Assembly (NCBI GenBank): GCA_949357655.1
Contig: CASHTG010000002.1
Coordinates: 434,001-498,000, forward strand
DNA: 64,000 nucleotides
Direction of reading: 5' to 3'
Source of the DNA: Parascedosporium putredinis
Taxonomy: Eukaryota; Ascomycota; Sordariomycetes; Microascales; Microascaceae
A model generated the notes under the pieces. It was not told where the DNA came from and searched no databases. It saw nothing but the letters and a program-made list of their open reading frames with translations. A program made the translations under genes and the position numbers. Positions 1 through 11,495 of the stretch are shown piece after piece (positions within the stretch are counted from its first letter, which is position 1; each line of letters begins with the position of its first letter).

Positions 1-639
1 GAAGCGACGAGAGCCACCTAGGGCGTCCATTCGCTGGCCCCCGAAAAACAACAAGGATTACCAAACCATTGTTTGCCTCTGAGCGGCCCCGCACTTGGAG
101 GTTGGTTTTGGACCCCCGAAAAGAACTTCAGGGAGAGCTCAAGCATCCCGAGAGGAAAGCGGCACAGAAGAGCCGCACGGATCAAGACACGAGCTTTTTG
201 AGCTCTCCACCTTTTGCCACCCAGGAACCGAGGAGAGCTTTTTGCGATTTCGAAGTCGGCCTCGAAGCTTTTTTTTCTTTCGCTCTTTGTTTTATCAAAC
301 ACACCCTAGGGAATTTTGCCTTCCTTTTTTCTTCTTCTTGTCGTCGCGCGCAAGAAATAACGAGATCCTACCCCCTGGCGTTAGGGGTGGAGGCAACAAC
401 CGAGCCTCACGAACTCACGCGAGCTATATCCTTTCGTTAGGCAGCTTGGTTTCAATGCGCAGAGGCGCTTAATCTCAAATCACCACCCGAGTTCCGACCC
501 TTTCCTTTTTGTTTCGCCAAAGTATCTCCCATTGAACGACGGAATATAAGAGACCTGAGAGCCCGCGCGACACTCTGGGACCACCCCCGCCTCCCACACC
601 CGTTTTACGAGATCGCGACGGGGTCGCTCCCAACGAACG
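1..639. other. 5' flank and leader of the pinin-like gene
   Basis: No gene is supported here. The short ORFs on both strands are low-complexity and resemble nothing. Poly-T runs and pyrimidine-rich stretches towards the gene fit a fungal promoter and 5' leader. I could not assign a TATA element or transcription start. Confidence 0.5.
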
Positions 640-1632
640 ATGTCGACCGACACTATATCCGATGCCCCCACCCTCAGGGACAGGGACCAAACCGACCTCG
701 ATACGAGTAGCCTCAAGCGCAAGGCCTCGCCGAGCCCGTCGGAGGGGCCCGACTCGCCGAAGCGCTCCAGGACAGACGAATGGACCAAGGCGACGTCGCC
801 CGATAGGCGGAGGAGATCGAGAAGCGCGGACGCAAAGGAGCGAAAGGCTTCGGTAGATGAGGCGCGAGCACGCGTGGCGCAGGAGGAGAAGAGCAGGGGC
901 AGGAGGCTGTTTGGGGGCCTGTTGGGCACGCTGAACCAGAAGAGCTCGACGGCGCAGCAGCAAAAGAGGCTGGAGGTCGAGAAGAAGCAGCAGGAGAGGC
1001 TGAAGCAGCAGAGGGTGGCGGCGCTTGAGGCGTTGGCGGAGAAGAGGCGAGCCGTGTCGGAGAGGAGGGAGAGGGAGGGGATGGGCTGGGAGGAGACGGT
1101 GCTGAGGAAGAAGCATGCAGCCTTGAGGCAGCAGGCTGGGGTGCTGTGTACAAGAGCCCAACCGCCAATCGTGAGTGTTTTTTGTTCCTCTCTTTCCATC
1201 GCCCCGCGTTTCTCGTCGCTGTCTATCCCCTCTTTTGGCTTGTTGACTAACTCTTTGTCCGTCTTAGCAATGGCGACCTTGGAAGTATAGCGGCTCGCAG
1301 TGGGATATTATCCAGGACCAGAAGGACGAAGTGGAGGACACAATCAGGAAGGAGTTGGACGATTTCCACCAAAGAAAGGTGGCTCACGCACAAAAACATG
1401 GCCTATCACCCCTAGGCCCCAAACACCCAAACCGGCCGAGCGAGCTGCAACGCCCAACGAATCTCCCAAACCCGACGCTGGTAAAGAGTCCCCGGCTACC
1501 GGGCCGCCAACTGAAGCGGCGCCAACCGTCGCTCAAGAAACTCGAGAGACACTGTCCGACTTTGATCGAGACCAGCCAGATGAGTCGGGAGACGTGATCA
1601 TGGAGTCGGGCGAGGACGTCGTCATCTACTAA
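640..1632 (+). CDS. Pinin/SDK/memA-domain protein (splicing-associated)
   Basis: Exons 640-1170 and 1268-1632, about 298 residues once one missing base is allowed for. The 97-nt intron has donor GTGAGT, branch site TGACTAAC and acceptor TTAG. The N-terminal ~85 residues are charged and Ser/Arg-rich, with a KRKASPSPSEGPDSPKRSR-type nuclear basic patch. The pinin/memA core follows: RGRRLFGGLLGTLNQ, a Lys/Gln/Glu coiled coil, then QWRPWKYSG and DEVEDTIRKELDDF just after the intron. The C-terminus is acidic and ends GEDVVIY. Pinin-family proteins act in the nucleus with the exon-junction complex and spliceosome; that role here is inferred from the domain. The frame breaks at a C4 run (1409-1412): upstream frame gives the memA helix, downstream frame gives the acidic tail. 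A second short intron at 1379-1440 is possible but has a poor donor and acceptor. The start is the first ATG after the pyrimidine-rich leader. Confidence 0.8.
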
Positions 1633-2692
1633 TAACGAGGTGCCGTGTTCACCGTTGTCCTTGCGGCTCCTCGCCGCCCAAACCCGCCCCTCAGCCGTTA
1701 TCGAGCCTGATTCTCTTCCCTGCGCTGCTTCTCATACCACCTACCCGGTTCTCATCACCCTCATATTTAATAGCTCTGTCTTTGGCCAAACAAATAATTC
1801 CAGCGATACTCCTACTAGCATTTTCATGGGCGTAAGGTCGAGGTTCCCCTCCTTCCCGTGACCGTCATTCAGGTCAAGTGTGGCGGGATTTTAGTCTGCT
1901 TTGAATTTCTTTTTGATATTTGCCTGAGATAGTTCAAGAATGCGTTTCTTAGTCCATCGACCCTAGTTGTAGTTGTAGTAATGTAATGTCAGGGTAGCTG
2001 CACATGCTAATGAGATGCCAATTGTTGGAGCAATAACCAACGCATCACGGTGTTTACAATCTCAGTGCATTTGTATGTCTTCAGCGTCATAGTGTGTCAA
2101 CCCCTAGTGTGCCTCGAAGCCCAGCAGATCCTTTAGCCCGCATGGCCAGCGACTGAAACAAGGAGAACTAGCAGTATTGGCTGCGCATACCCGATTGCCC
2201 GAGCTGCCTTTAGCGTGCCTCTCTGGGAGAGCTTGTCTTTCCATCAAGAGCTCTCGCGTCCGAACCGAGAGCCCAGCATGTACAGGATATTCCTATGAAG
2301 AGACCAATCACTTGGCCTCAAGCACACCATGTGCGATATGCCAAGTTGATTTTAGCGAATTCCATTAGCACATAAAACGCGGCGGTTCTCAATGGGACTA
2401 AGAACTCTAGGAAGGGGGAGGGCCATCTCTCTGGAAAAAGAAAGATCCGCAATGTTATCCAAATATGCACAAGCGCAGCGCAGCGACGCGCGATTTGAGT
2501 CCCAACCCAGCTTGCCCCTCTCCTTCGCATGGCAGGAGGCGAGCCGCAAGAATCGCACACATCAAAAGAAGGGCAAAACGAGGCTCGACACCGCTTTCTC
2601 ACAGCTTGCTTCGAGGACCCACCTCGAGCTTCATGGGGCTTCCCCGGTCCGGCCGGTCGCGCGTGCCTGTGCATGCGTGCGTTGCGTTAGGT

Positions 2693-2719
2693 TGCGCGTG
2701 CGTGCGTGCGTGTGTGTGT
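2693..2719. repeat. Alternating pyrimidine-purine GT/GC tract
   Basis: Twenty-seven bases of strict pyrimidine-purine alternation made of TG and CG steps, inside a longer GTGC-rich stretch (about 2670-2720). Such tracts are the classic Z-DNA-prone sequence. It lies about 630 bp upstream of the epoxide hydrolase TATA box. Confidence 0.7.
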
Positions 2720-3351
2720 CTCTTGTCTCCGCCCGGGCATGTGGGTTGCATGTGTGCAGTTCCTTGGGCTGGGAAGCGGGGGTGGGCAAAAAGCGAGTGG
2801 TGGGCCCCCTTCCCCTCCATTTCTTCGAGCAAAACGAACCAAAATTCGCCACCGAGCTCCTCTTTATTTCCCAACTTGAGAGGCGGTGGGTAGGTGGTGG
2901 GGGCAAGGGAAGACGAGGTGCGTGGGCGCTTCTTTACTCCTCCGCGTTTGAAGCAGAAGCTGTGGAATGCCCGGAACCTGGGGATTTACGTCACATCGAG
3001 CTAGCTGGAGGAGTTCCTTCCCAATTTGTCATACCCCGACTGGCCGAGGCACGATTTCCTAGCAGGGTTATCGACGGGCTAGAAGGGGAGGAGGAGGAGG
3101 ACGAGGACGAGGAGGGGGATTTGCCCCCTTTTTTCCTTGTCCCACTTACACCGTCAGATCTTGGCCCCCTCAGCTACTTCGTACATGCCGTATGTCCAAT
3201 GCGTCGGACCAATAATTGGCGTGGGGCGTGGGAGATCGAGAGCTTAGAAGGGAGAGGGAGGGGGAAGGGGGAGGTTTGATGAGGGGTAGCTTCGGGGAGC
3301 TCCTACGCATGAGTCCACACCGCGTCCCATGTCCTACACGCTGCTCAGCAC

Positions 3352-3357
3352 TATAAA
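3352..3357 (+). promoter_or_regulatory. TATA box of the epoxide hydrolase gene
   Basis: TATAAA in the context CAGCACTATAAAGTCC, about 265 nt before the start codon, followed by a strongly pyrimidine-rich leader. Two CCAAT-type pentamers lie about 150 bp upstream, near 3198 and 3208. Position and context fit a core promoter; the leader would be about 235 nt. Confidence 0.55.
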
Positions 3358-3573
3358 GTCCTCGGAGCGAACTTTGAAAGGGACGTTGAGCTCTCTTGTC
3401 CCCTCCCCTTTTTTTTTCGTTTTCTCTCCGTCTTCTTCCATCTCGTATCTTCACATCTTCCCTTCAAAGCGAATATACCCCTTTACGTTTATTGTCAACT
3501 GAATCAATTGGTCAGTTCCCTTCTTCGTGGGAACAGTGACTGTGTGAACGACCACCGAGTCTCCCGGCCGTGT

Positions 3574-3596
3574 AAACCATATCAAACCATATCAAA
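3574..3596 (+). repeat. 10-bp direct repeat in the 5' leader
   Basis: AAACCATATC occurs twice in tandem and is followed by a partial third copy, AAACCA, ending 26 nt before the epoxide hydrolase ATG. Function unknown. Confidence 0.7.
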
Positions 3597-3622
3597 CCAC
3601 CCCTCGGCCCTCACCTCCTACA

Positions 3623-4646
3623 ATGGTCGATAAAATCGTACCCAACGACCCTCGGGTCCAGAGCAAGACTGCCACTATCCGTGGCAAAAACTATCACTAC
3701 CTCCTCGCCGAGCCCCCACCTCCCCGCCCGTCGACACCGTCATCCTTCTCCACGGCTTCCCCGATCTCAGCCTTGGCTGGCGCTACCAAATCCCCGCGCT
3801 TCTCGCCCTCAACCTCCGCGTCATTGTCCCCGACAACTTGGGCTATGGCGGCACTGATGCCCCCGAGAGTCCCGAGCACTACTCCTTAAGAATCTCTCGG
3901 ACGATATCGCCGAGCTCATCACCCACGTCTGCGGGCCTGGCGTGTCCGTCGTCGTTGGCGGCCACGATTGGGGTGCGGGTCTCGCCTGGCGCGTTGCCCT
4001 GTGGCACCCGAAGCTCGTGAGGGCCGTTTTCAGCGCCTGTGTCCCCTACTCGCCTCCCAAGGAGAAGTGGACCCCGCTCAAGGTCATCATCGACGCGGGC
4101 AAGCTGCAGAACTTTAGGTACCAGTTGCAGTTCCACGGCAACGACGTCGAGAAGGAAGTTCAGGGCCGCGACAAAATTCGGCAGTTCCTCAACGCCGTCT
4201 ACGAGGGCAGGACCCCCGATGACAGGTACGCCTTCACCACGCGAGACGGCGTGCTATTCGACAAGCTCGGCGAGGTCGGCCAGACGCCCTTTGCCACCCC
4301 CGAGGAGCTGGACTTCTACGCCGACCAGTTTTCCCGAAACGGGCTGCATGGCCCGCTTAACTGGTATAGGGCGGGCGAGAAGTCGTACAAGGAGGAGGTG
4401 GCGCTGTTGAAGAAGGGGCTGCCGGGACTTCGCATCAACATTCCTGCGCTCTTCATCGCGGCTTCCAAGGACGTTGCGCTTCCTCCTATCATGGCCCAGG
4501 GCATGGATGAGAACTTCGATAGGCTGACCAAGGTCGAGGTTGATTCCACCCACTGGGTACTTTGGCAAGGCGCCGAGGAGGTGAACCAGCACTTGACAAA
4601 GTGGTTGAAGGATTCCGTTCTGCTGCAGCGCAAGGCGTCATTGTAA
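3623..4646 (+). CDS. Soluble epoxide hydrolase (alpha/beta hydrolase fold)
   Basis: Single exon of about 341 residues after correcting two missing bases (C5 run at 3713-3717; AA at 3888-3889). As sequenced it falls into three frames. Visible motifs in order: HGFPD oxyanion-hole loop (3751-3765), DNLGYGGTD, nucleophile elbow GGHDWGAG with Asp at 3966-3968, lid tyrosine candidates in FRYQLQF and GPLNWYR, acid Asp in SKDVALPP (4470-4472), and the catalytic His in STHWVLWQG (4551-4553). In this family an Asp ester intermediate opens the epoxide to a diol. The Asp nucleophile and the GPLNWYR lid motif favour an epoxide hydrolase over a haloalkane dehalogenase. No signal peptide is seen, so the protein is probably cytosolic. 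Substrate unknown: it could be fatty-acid epoxides or xenobiotics. A TATA box and pyrimidine-rich leader precede the ATG. Confidence 0.87.
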
Positions 4647-5096
4647 CTTGTTAGGAAGATTATCTGTTTTGTCCTGTTTGTATTGATTACTGGTGAAATG
4701 GGGTATATCTAAGGGTTTGGCGTGTGGGTTCTCGCCCTGTCTAGGTGGTGTACATGAACAATGATGAGTTATGAATCAACTGGTCCCCTGAGTGAAATAC
4801 GTGCCCTTCGGGAGATTATGTTCGAAGTACATCGTGCTTGTGACTGCTTGTGACGGGGAGATCTCTGAATCCTGTGAGAATTGTGGAGGCGTGCTAGGAT
4901 AAATGAGGCTACGCTGCCGAACTCATGCTTCTAACTCAGCGTGGATATGATCGTCCGTAGTGCCTTCGCCCCGGCCTCACACGCGGAGTCATCCTGCGGG
5001 CAAAAGTAAGAGCGAGTCTTTCTTGATACCAGGTTGCCTGGGTCTTTGGGTGCATCCCGGTTGATATTCTAGTAGCGGCTTGTCGTGCTTAATTCC
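4647..5096. other. 3' regions of two convergent genes
   Basis: A 450-bp gap between the converging epoxide hydrolase and CRIPT genes. It is AT-richer than the coding sequence, as expected for 3' untranslated DNA. Nothing else recognised. Confidence 0.5.
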
Positions 5097-5649
5097 TCAC
5101 TTAAGATTGAACTTCTGGCCACTGATCACAGGCGCACCGGCTTTGCCTTTCTTGTTGGCCTTTCCACACATTGCGCACGCTGCAAGGAGGGTTAGAAATG
5201 ATGCGCCTCTCTTTTATTGAAGAAAAGATAAATGGGGAACTGGGAGCGATCGACTTGGATGACAACTTACCATCTGCTTGATAGGCACAGGACTGGCAGT
5301 ACGAGAATCCCTGAGACACCTTGGTCTTGCACTTGGTGCAAGAGCTCGAATACTGCGCATAGGGATTCTTGGCAGTCTTTGAAAGGAGCTTACTCTAAAA
5401 ATGGGCATGTGTGTCAGAAAATAGGAGTTTGCACTCAAAATTTGACGATACTATTTCGAAGGGAGAGAGAGAGGGCGAGCAGCAGATACGAACCTTGCTT
5501 ATACCAGCGTTCGCCAGGGTCGTGGTCTTTTTGTCGGTAGTCTTTGATGAAGAAGCGGCTGAGCCGTAATACATCTCACTCTTTTTCTTGACTTGCGGGG
5601 TGGCAAGGGTAGTCCCCTTGGTGAGCTTTTGGCATTTTGAGCAGACCAT
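5097..5649 (-). CDS. CRIPT: CRIPT homologue (cysteine-rich, CxxC zinc protein)
   Basis: Complement of exons 5494-5649, 5271-5394 and 5097-5179; 120 residues with no frame damage. Intron donors (transcript sense) are GTTCGT and GTAAGT; acceptors are TTTTAG and TTGCAG. The protein begins MVCSKCQKLTKGTTLATP and carries paired cysteines in VCSKC, CTKCK, YCQSC and CAMCGKANKK, then ends ISGQKFNLK. The number and spacing of CxxC pairs and the CAMCGK motif match CRIPT. In mammals CRIPT was found as a PSD-95 PDZ ligand and is also a component of the minor spliceosome; its fungal role is not known to me. It lacks a typical C-terminal PDZ ligand here, which argues for the conserved, non-synaptic role. 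It is transcribed divergently from DRS2 with about 1.7 kb between them. The first intron's GTTCGT donor is unusual. Confidence 0.93.
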
Positions 5650-7325
5650 GATGCACGGTGGCGACTTTGAGCCTCACTCTTTAAGGCTACGTGGGCCGCG
5701 GGGGAGAAACGTCGGGCGCAATTGATCCTTCCAGCTAGAAAATGACTACGAGCCGAAAGAATACTCCCGAGGGAAAGTTGGCAGTACAATATTATTGATT
5801 CGCCAAAGGTGGATTGTTCTGGTCTAGTGACAATGCCCAACTGTCCATAAGGCTGATTGATGGGTTAGGTTGATGTCTTGAGAAATCGGGTGTAGCTTGC
5901 ACGACCTCGTTCGCTGGATGCGTGTGTGATGATGTAGGTGAGGAGCATACCAGACGCTAGCTTTGTTCGTTTGATATTCTTAGTAACCCCAGCCACACTT
6001 AGCCAGTGTGTATTGAACATATTTCATAATTAGTACTGTCCACGCGACGAAGCCACTTTGTCCCTTGTTTCGTACCTCGTATCCTCGAGTGAGACTACCA
6101 AAATTACAAGTACAATGATGATGGAGAGACACCGTCCAAAGTGAGCTTTCTTTGTCTTTGGCCAGTTCAGCCTTCAATAGCCTTGACTAGATTGGGCCAG
6201 CCGCACATGCTCTGGTTGTGATCACAGCCACAGCTTGAGCATCAGCCCAACCTCTACATTTCAGGGGGTGGAAGACGAAAGAAAGAAAAGAAACAAAGAA
6301 AAACACCCCCAAAGTCAATTGGCAGCCAAGGGGAGGCAGCGGAAAGCTTTTTGGTTTGCCTTTGCTGGAGAACAAAGAAGAAGAAAAAGAAGAAAGCCCC
6401 TCTTTGACGCCATGATGCGAAACACCTTGTTCACATCAATCCATTCAATGTCCACTGGGGCCAGCTTGGAATTGGTGTTGCTGGGGCTGGTGGGCCAGCT
6501 TGTACCTCTACTTGACGTTGGCGGGTTAGGTATGTATGCGGCAACGCCAGCCACAGCTGAAGTCAAAGCCTGCAGCTGGCATCTCTGGATCACTGCTGGA
6601 GGAGCCCCCTTTGCCGTGGCAGCCACTTGCTCCTGCCCTTGGCGATGCACCCCTGCCCCCTGGGCTGTTTCCCGTACAAGCCATAAATCCAATAGTGCTT
6701 CAGCATTCAACACCACGTACCCTGTACCTGCTACCTACTCTTGCTCCTGTGGGCAACCAAGGTCTGCGCCGGAAGGAAGAAAAAAAGGAGGCTGTGCTTG
6801 GCTGGCCGCGACAATTGTATTGCGAATGCGGAAACGCAAGTCCCTGTCAATCATCTTCACCTTCCAGACTGTGCAAAACGAAATCTCCATCGCAACACGT
6901 AATTCGAACTGCAATAATTCCTCTCCTGCTTCATCCCCCGACGGCAGCTGAGCTGACGACCTTGTAAACGGGAAAGAGTGACGGGACCTCGAACCTTTTC
7001 CTTACCCAGCGAAGGCCCGCATCGAAGCACCGTTGCTAGCCACCATTTTCATCAAACGAACGACGTCGCTCATCTCGATACGAGAATCCCTTTCCGACCC
7101 CTCCGATTTGCCATTTTCCATCATCAACTCTGTAATGATACCCCTGGTTTGCTGAGTTTTATCTAAAGAAAGAGAGCTCGAGGACAATTGATCATTCGAT
7201 CCTCGTTGTCTCTCCCCACGCAGTTTCACCCGGTTCTTTTTCACTTCGACATCGCCGCCCAACGTCGAGCTTACCTTGACACTCCAACCCTACGCCACAG
7301 CCCCTTGGGCTCCTAGAGTTCCGCA
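5650..7325. other. Divergent promoter region of CRIPT and DRS2
   Basis: About 1.7 kb. No gene supported: ORFs of up to 238 residues on the + strand (6235-6951) and 133 on the - strand have no recognisable sequence. The last 300 bp before DRS2 are pyrimidine-rich and fit a 5' leader. Confidence 0.45.
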
Positions 7326-10300
7326 ATGTCGGGCGGTCCTACGCGCGGGAATACCCAGCGCTCGCGGAACAGCCTGATAGATTTAGAAAACGAGCAGCCC
7401 GTGTACGCGGGCGGCCAGCGGTCCGACCTGAACGATGACGACCTCCTCCGATCCTACACCACCGACCACGACCCTCAAAGCAGACCATCCGTATCCTATG
7501 ATGACTTTGTAGGTAGTGGTGGAGGGGCAGCGCCTTCAGAAATCAATACTCGACAGGTGCATCCCCTCCACGCCAACAAGCTGGCGTCGCCGGTCCTGCC
7601 GCCGGTTCTACTGCCGGTCCCTACGGATTGAATCGATACGAAAGCAACCAGTCCGGGTTGGGCAACTATCAACGGTACGCCGACGATTTTGATGATTACC
7701 CTACCGATGCCGAGTCCTACTATCAACCTGGTGGTACTGTGCCTTCGACAAATCCGGCGGCTACGGGGCGTCAAAACGCGCGGCAACGAAATAGCGTTCT
7801 GGGGCTAGGCGGAGGGTTCATGGGTCGGATGAAGAATAAGCTCGGCATGGGCCAGGGCTACTCTGAGATGGATCTTCCCCTCACGGAACAAGGCACCGCC
7901 AGGGTGGACTCTGGAAACCTCGACCAGAGGAGTACGAAGAAGGAGGGCAAGTTCGACCTGGGCAACTTCAAGTTTGGCTTCGGACGATCGAAGCCCGATC
8001 CCTCGACACTGGGCCCCCGTATCATCTACTTAAACAACCCCCGCGAATGCTACGAACAAATATGTCGACAACCACATCTCGACAGCCAAGTACAACGTCG
8101 CTACTTTCCTCCCCAAGTTCCTCTTCGAACAATTCTCCAAAGTCGCCAACATCTTCTTCTTATTTACCGCCGCGCTACAACAAATCCCTGGCCTCTCGCC
8201 CACGAACCGATATACTACCATCGCCCCCTTCTTGTGGTGCTCTTGGTCTCTGCCGGCAAAGAACTGGCGGAAGACTACAAGAGAAGACAGGCCGATAAGA
8301 ACCTTAACATGTCCAAGGCCCGCGTCTTGCGTGGGTCCGACTTTACCGAAACGAAATGGATTAACGTGGCCGTCGGCGACATCATCAGGGTTCAGTCGGA
8401 AGAGCCGTTCCCTGCTGATTTAGTGCTCCTCGCTAGCTCCGAACCCGAGGGTCTTTGCTACATCGAAACCGCCAATCTCGATGGCGAAACAAATCTCAAG
8501 ATCAAGCAAGGCCTCCCTGAGACATCAACCATGGTGAGCCCCGCAGAGCTCGCGCGCCTTGGCGGGCGTATCAAGTCAGAGCAGCCCAACAGCAGCTTGT
8601 ACACATACGAGGCCACCATCACAATGCAAACCGGTGGTGGTGAAAAGGAACTCCCGCTCAACCCCGAACAACTCCTCCTTCGTGGCGCCACCCTGAGAAA
8701 CACGCCATGGGTACATGGCGTAGTTGTCTTTACCGGCCACGAGACCAAGCTCATGCGCAATGCCACCGCCGCACCGATCAAACGCACCAAGGTGGAGAGA
8801 AAGCTCAACAGCCTCGTCCTCTTGCTCATCCTGATTCTCTTGGTTCTCAGCATCATCTCGACTGTCGGCGACCTCGTGACTCGCCGGCTTCACTTCGATA
8901 GCCTTCAATACCTTATGCTCGACCCTATTAGCGATGCCGGCCAGATCGTACGCGCCATCCTCAAGGATATGGTGACGTACTGGGTGCTCTTTTCGTCGCT
9001 TGTCCCCATCTCGCTTTTCGTCACCCTCGAAATGGTCAAGCTTTACCAAGGCCTGCTTATCAACGACGACCTAGACATGTACCATGACCTCACGGATACA
9101 CCGGCTAACTGCAGAACGTCCAGCTTGGTGGAAGAGCTTGGCATGGTGGAGTACGTCTTTTCGGACAAGACAGGCACCCTGACCTGCAACATGATGGAGT
9201 TCAAGCAATGCAGCATCGCCGGTATACAATATGCTGATGAGGTCCCTGAGGACCGCCGCGCCACCTTGGAGGATGGAGTCGAGGTTGGCATCCATGATTT
9301 CAAGCGCCTACGACAGAACCTTGCAGAGCAGCACGAAACCGCCATGGCCATCGACCACTTCCTGGCTCTCCTTGCCACGTGCCACACCGTCATTCCCGAG
9401 CGGGATGAGGAGAAGGGTGGCAAGATCAAGTACCAGGCGGCGTCTCCCGACGAAGGTGCTTTGGTGGCTGGCGCTGTCGAACTCGGTTACACATTTACAG
9501 CCCGTAAGCCTAAGTCTGTCATTATCGATGCCGCCGGACGGGAGTGCGAGTACGAGCTTCTAGCGGTGTGCGAATTCAACTCGACCCGAAAGCGAATGTC
9601 AACCATCTACAGGTGCCCCGATGGCAAGATTCGATGCTACTGCAAGGGAGCCGACACTGTGATTCTCGAGCGCCTCAACGAAAATAACCCCCATGTAGAA
9701 GTAACCCTCAGGCATCTGGAAGAGTACGCGTCCGAGGGTCTACGAACCCTGTGTCTGGCGATGCGCGAGATCCCCGAGGCTGAATATCAGGAGTGGTGGA
9801 AGGTGTACGATCGGGCTCAAACGACCGTAGGTGGCAACCGCGCGGACGAACTTGACAAGGCCGCCGAGATCATCGAGCACGACTTCTTCCTCCTCGGTGC
9901 AACTGCCATCGAAGACAAGCTTCAGGACGGAGTGCCTGAGACGATCCACACGCTTCAACAGGCGGGTATCAAGGTCTGGGTCCTGACGGGCGACAGACAA
10001 GAGACGGCTATCAACATTGGTATGAGCTGCAAGCTTCTCAGCGAGGACATGATGCTTCTCATCGTCAATGAGGAATCGGCCGAGGCGACACGCGACAACC
10101 TCCAGAAGAAGATTGACGCGATCCGGACGCAAGGAGACGGCACGATCGAGCTCGACACGCTAGCTCTCATCATTGACGGAAAGTCGCTCACGTACGCGCT
10201 AGAGAAGGATTTGGAAAAGCTATTCCTCGACCTCGCCGTCATGTGTAAGGCCGTCATTTGCTGCCGTGTGTCCCCGTTGCAAAAGGCGCTCGTGGTCAAG

Positions 10301-11495
10301 CTTGTCAAGCGGTATCAGAAGGAGTCGATCCTCCTCGCGATCGGCGATGGAGCAAACGACGTGTCGATGATTCAGGCTGCGCACATTGGAGTTGGTATCA
10401 GCGGTATGGAGGGTCTGCAGGCGGCACGTAGCGCCGACGTGGCGATTGCGCAGTTCCGGTACTTGCGGAAACTACTGCTCGTTCACGGGGCCTGGAGCTA
10501 CCAGCGAGTGAGCAAAACGATTCTGTTCTCGTTTTACAAGAACATCACGCTCTACATGACGCAGTTCTGGTACACCTTCCAAAACGTGTTTTCGGGTCAA
10601 GTCATCTATGAGTCCTGGACGCTGTCCTTCTACAACGTGTTCTATACCGTTCTTCCGCCTCTGGCGCTAGGTATCCTGGATCAGTTTATCTCGGCGCGCC
10701 TCTTGGACCGTTACCCGCAGCTCTACATGATGGGTCAGCGCAACGAATTCTTCAAGCTCAAGGTGTTTGCACAGTGGGTGGCCAACGCCGTGTACCACTC
10801 CATCATCTTGTACGTATTTGGGCAGTTTATCTGGTATGACGGGCTTATGCTGGCGGACGGCAAGATTGCCGACCACTGGGTTTGGGGCACCGCCATGTAC
10901 GGGGCGGTTCTCCTCACGGTGCTTGGTAAGGCAGCGCTCATCACGACCAACTGGACCAAGTACCATGTGTTGGCTATCCCAGGCTCGATGGCGGTGTGGT
11001 GGGTATTCATCGCGGTGTACGGAACGGTGGCCCCCATGGTCAATGTGTCAACCGAGTACCACGGCGTCATTCCCAAGCTATACGCGAGCCCGGTGTTCTG
11101 GCTACAGACGGTGGTTTTGGCCATCATGTGCCTGATCAGAGACATTGCGTGGAAGTTTGCCAAGCGAATGTACTTTCCGCGCACGTATCACCACATCCAA
11201 GAGATCCAAAAGTATAACATCCAGGACTACAGGCCTCGGTAAGTCGGATCCCTTCCCTCCCCTTCTTGTTTGCCAGCTCCAGAACTAACCCTATTACCAG
11301 TATGGAACAATTCCAAAGGCAATTCGCAAAGTCCGGCAGGTGCAGCGGATGCGCAAGCAGCGCGGCTACGCCTTCTCGCAGGCGGAAGAAGGCCAGACCA
11401 AACTTATCCAGGCGTACGATACGACACAGCACCGTGGCCGGTACGGAGAGATGGCAAGCTCGCGGCCTGGTGTAGGAGGCCCGAGTCCCTTCTAA
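7326..11495 (+). CDS. DRS2: P4-type ATPase phospholipid flippase, Drs2 clade
   Basis: Exons 7326-11238 and 11301-11495; the 62-nt intron has GTAAGT, CTAAC and CCAG. With five missing bases restored the protein is 1370 residues, close to Drs2 of yeast. Domains in order: disordered N-tail of ~230 residues; M1-M2; actuator motif DGET (about 8480-8491); M3-M4 with VPISLF; phosphorylation loop FSDKTGTLTCNMMEFK with catalytic Asp at 9164-9166; nucleotide-binding KGAD; TGDRQETAINIG; hinge GDGANDVSMI (10343-10372); M5-M10; basic C-tail with RMRKQRGYAFSQ. Drs2 flips phosphatidylserine and phosphatidylethanolamine in the trans-Golgi network with a Cdc50 partner. The segment SSLVEELGMVEYVFSDKTGT and the C-tail place it in the Drs2 rather than the Dnf clade. 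Frame breaks lie near 7583, at C5 runs 8038-8042 (two bases) and 8224-8228, and at AAA 11315-11317. Between 8043 and 8228 the open frame is not the real one. Confidence 0.95.

Larger units (their letters stand above)
1633..3622. other. Intergenic: pinin-like 3' region and epoxide hydrolase promoter
   Basis: About 2 kb without a supported gene. The left half is AT-richer and fits the 3' region of the upstream gene. The right half holds an alternating GT/GC tract (2693-2719), a GAG/GAC-rich run near 3090-3120, a TATA box at 3352 and a pyrimidine-rich leader. A 295-residue ORF at 2392-3279 is low-complexity and was not accepted. Confidence 0.5.

Noticed and set aside
1379..1440. A second intron in the pinin-like gene
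   Set aside because: Length would restore the frame, but the donor (GTGGCT) and acceptor (CCGAG) are poor. One missing base in the C4 run at 1409-1412 explains the shift in the same way as in the other genes.
3623..4646. Epoxide hydrolase pseudogene
   Set aside because: All catalytic residues are intact and both breaks are single missing bases in short runs, as in essential neighbours. Sequencing error is the simpler reading.
7628..11242. Taking the 1204-residue ORF as the complete flippase with its start at 7628
   Set aside because: The codon at 7628 is TTG, not ATG. The conserved N-terminal tail begins at ATG 7326, the frame breaks near 7583 and 8038-8228, and the C-tail continues in a second exon to 11495.
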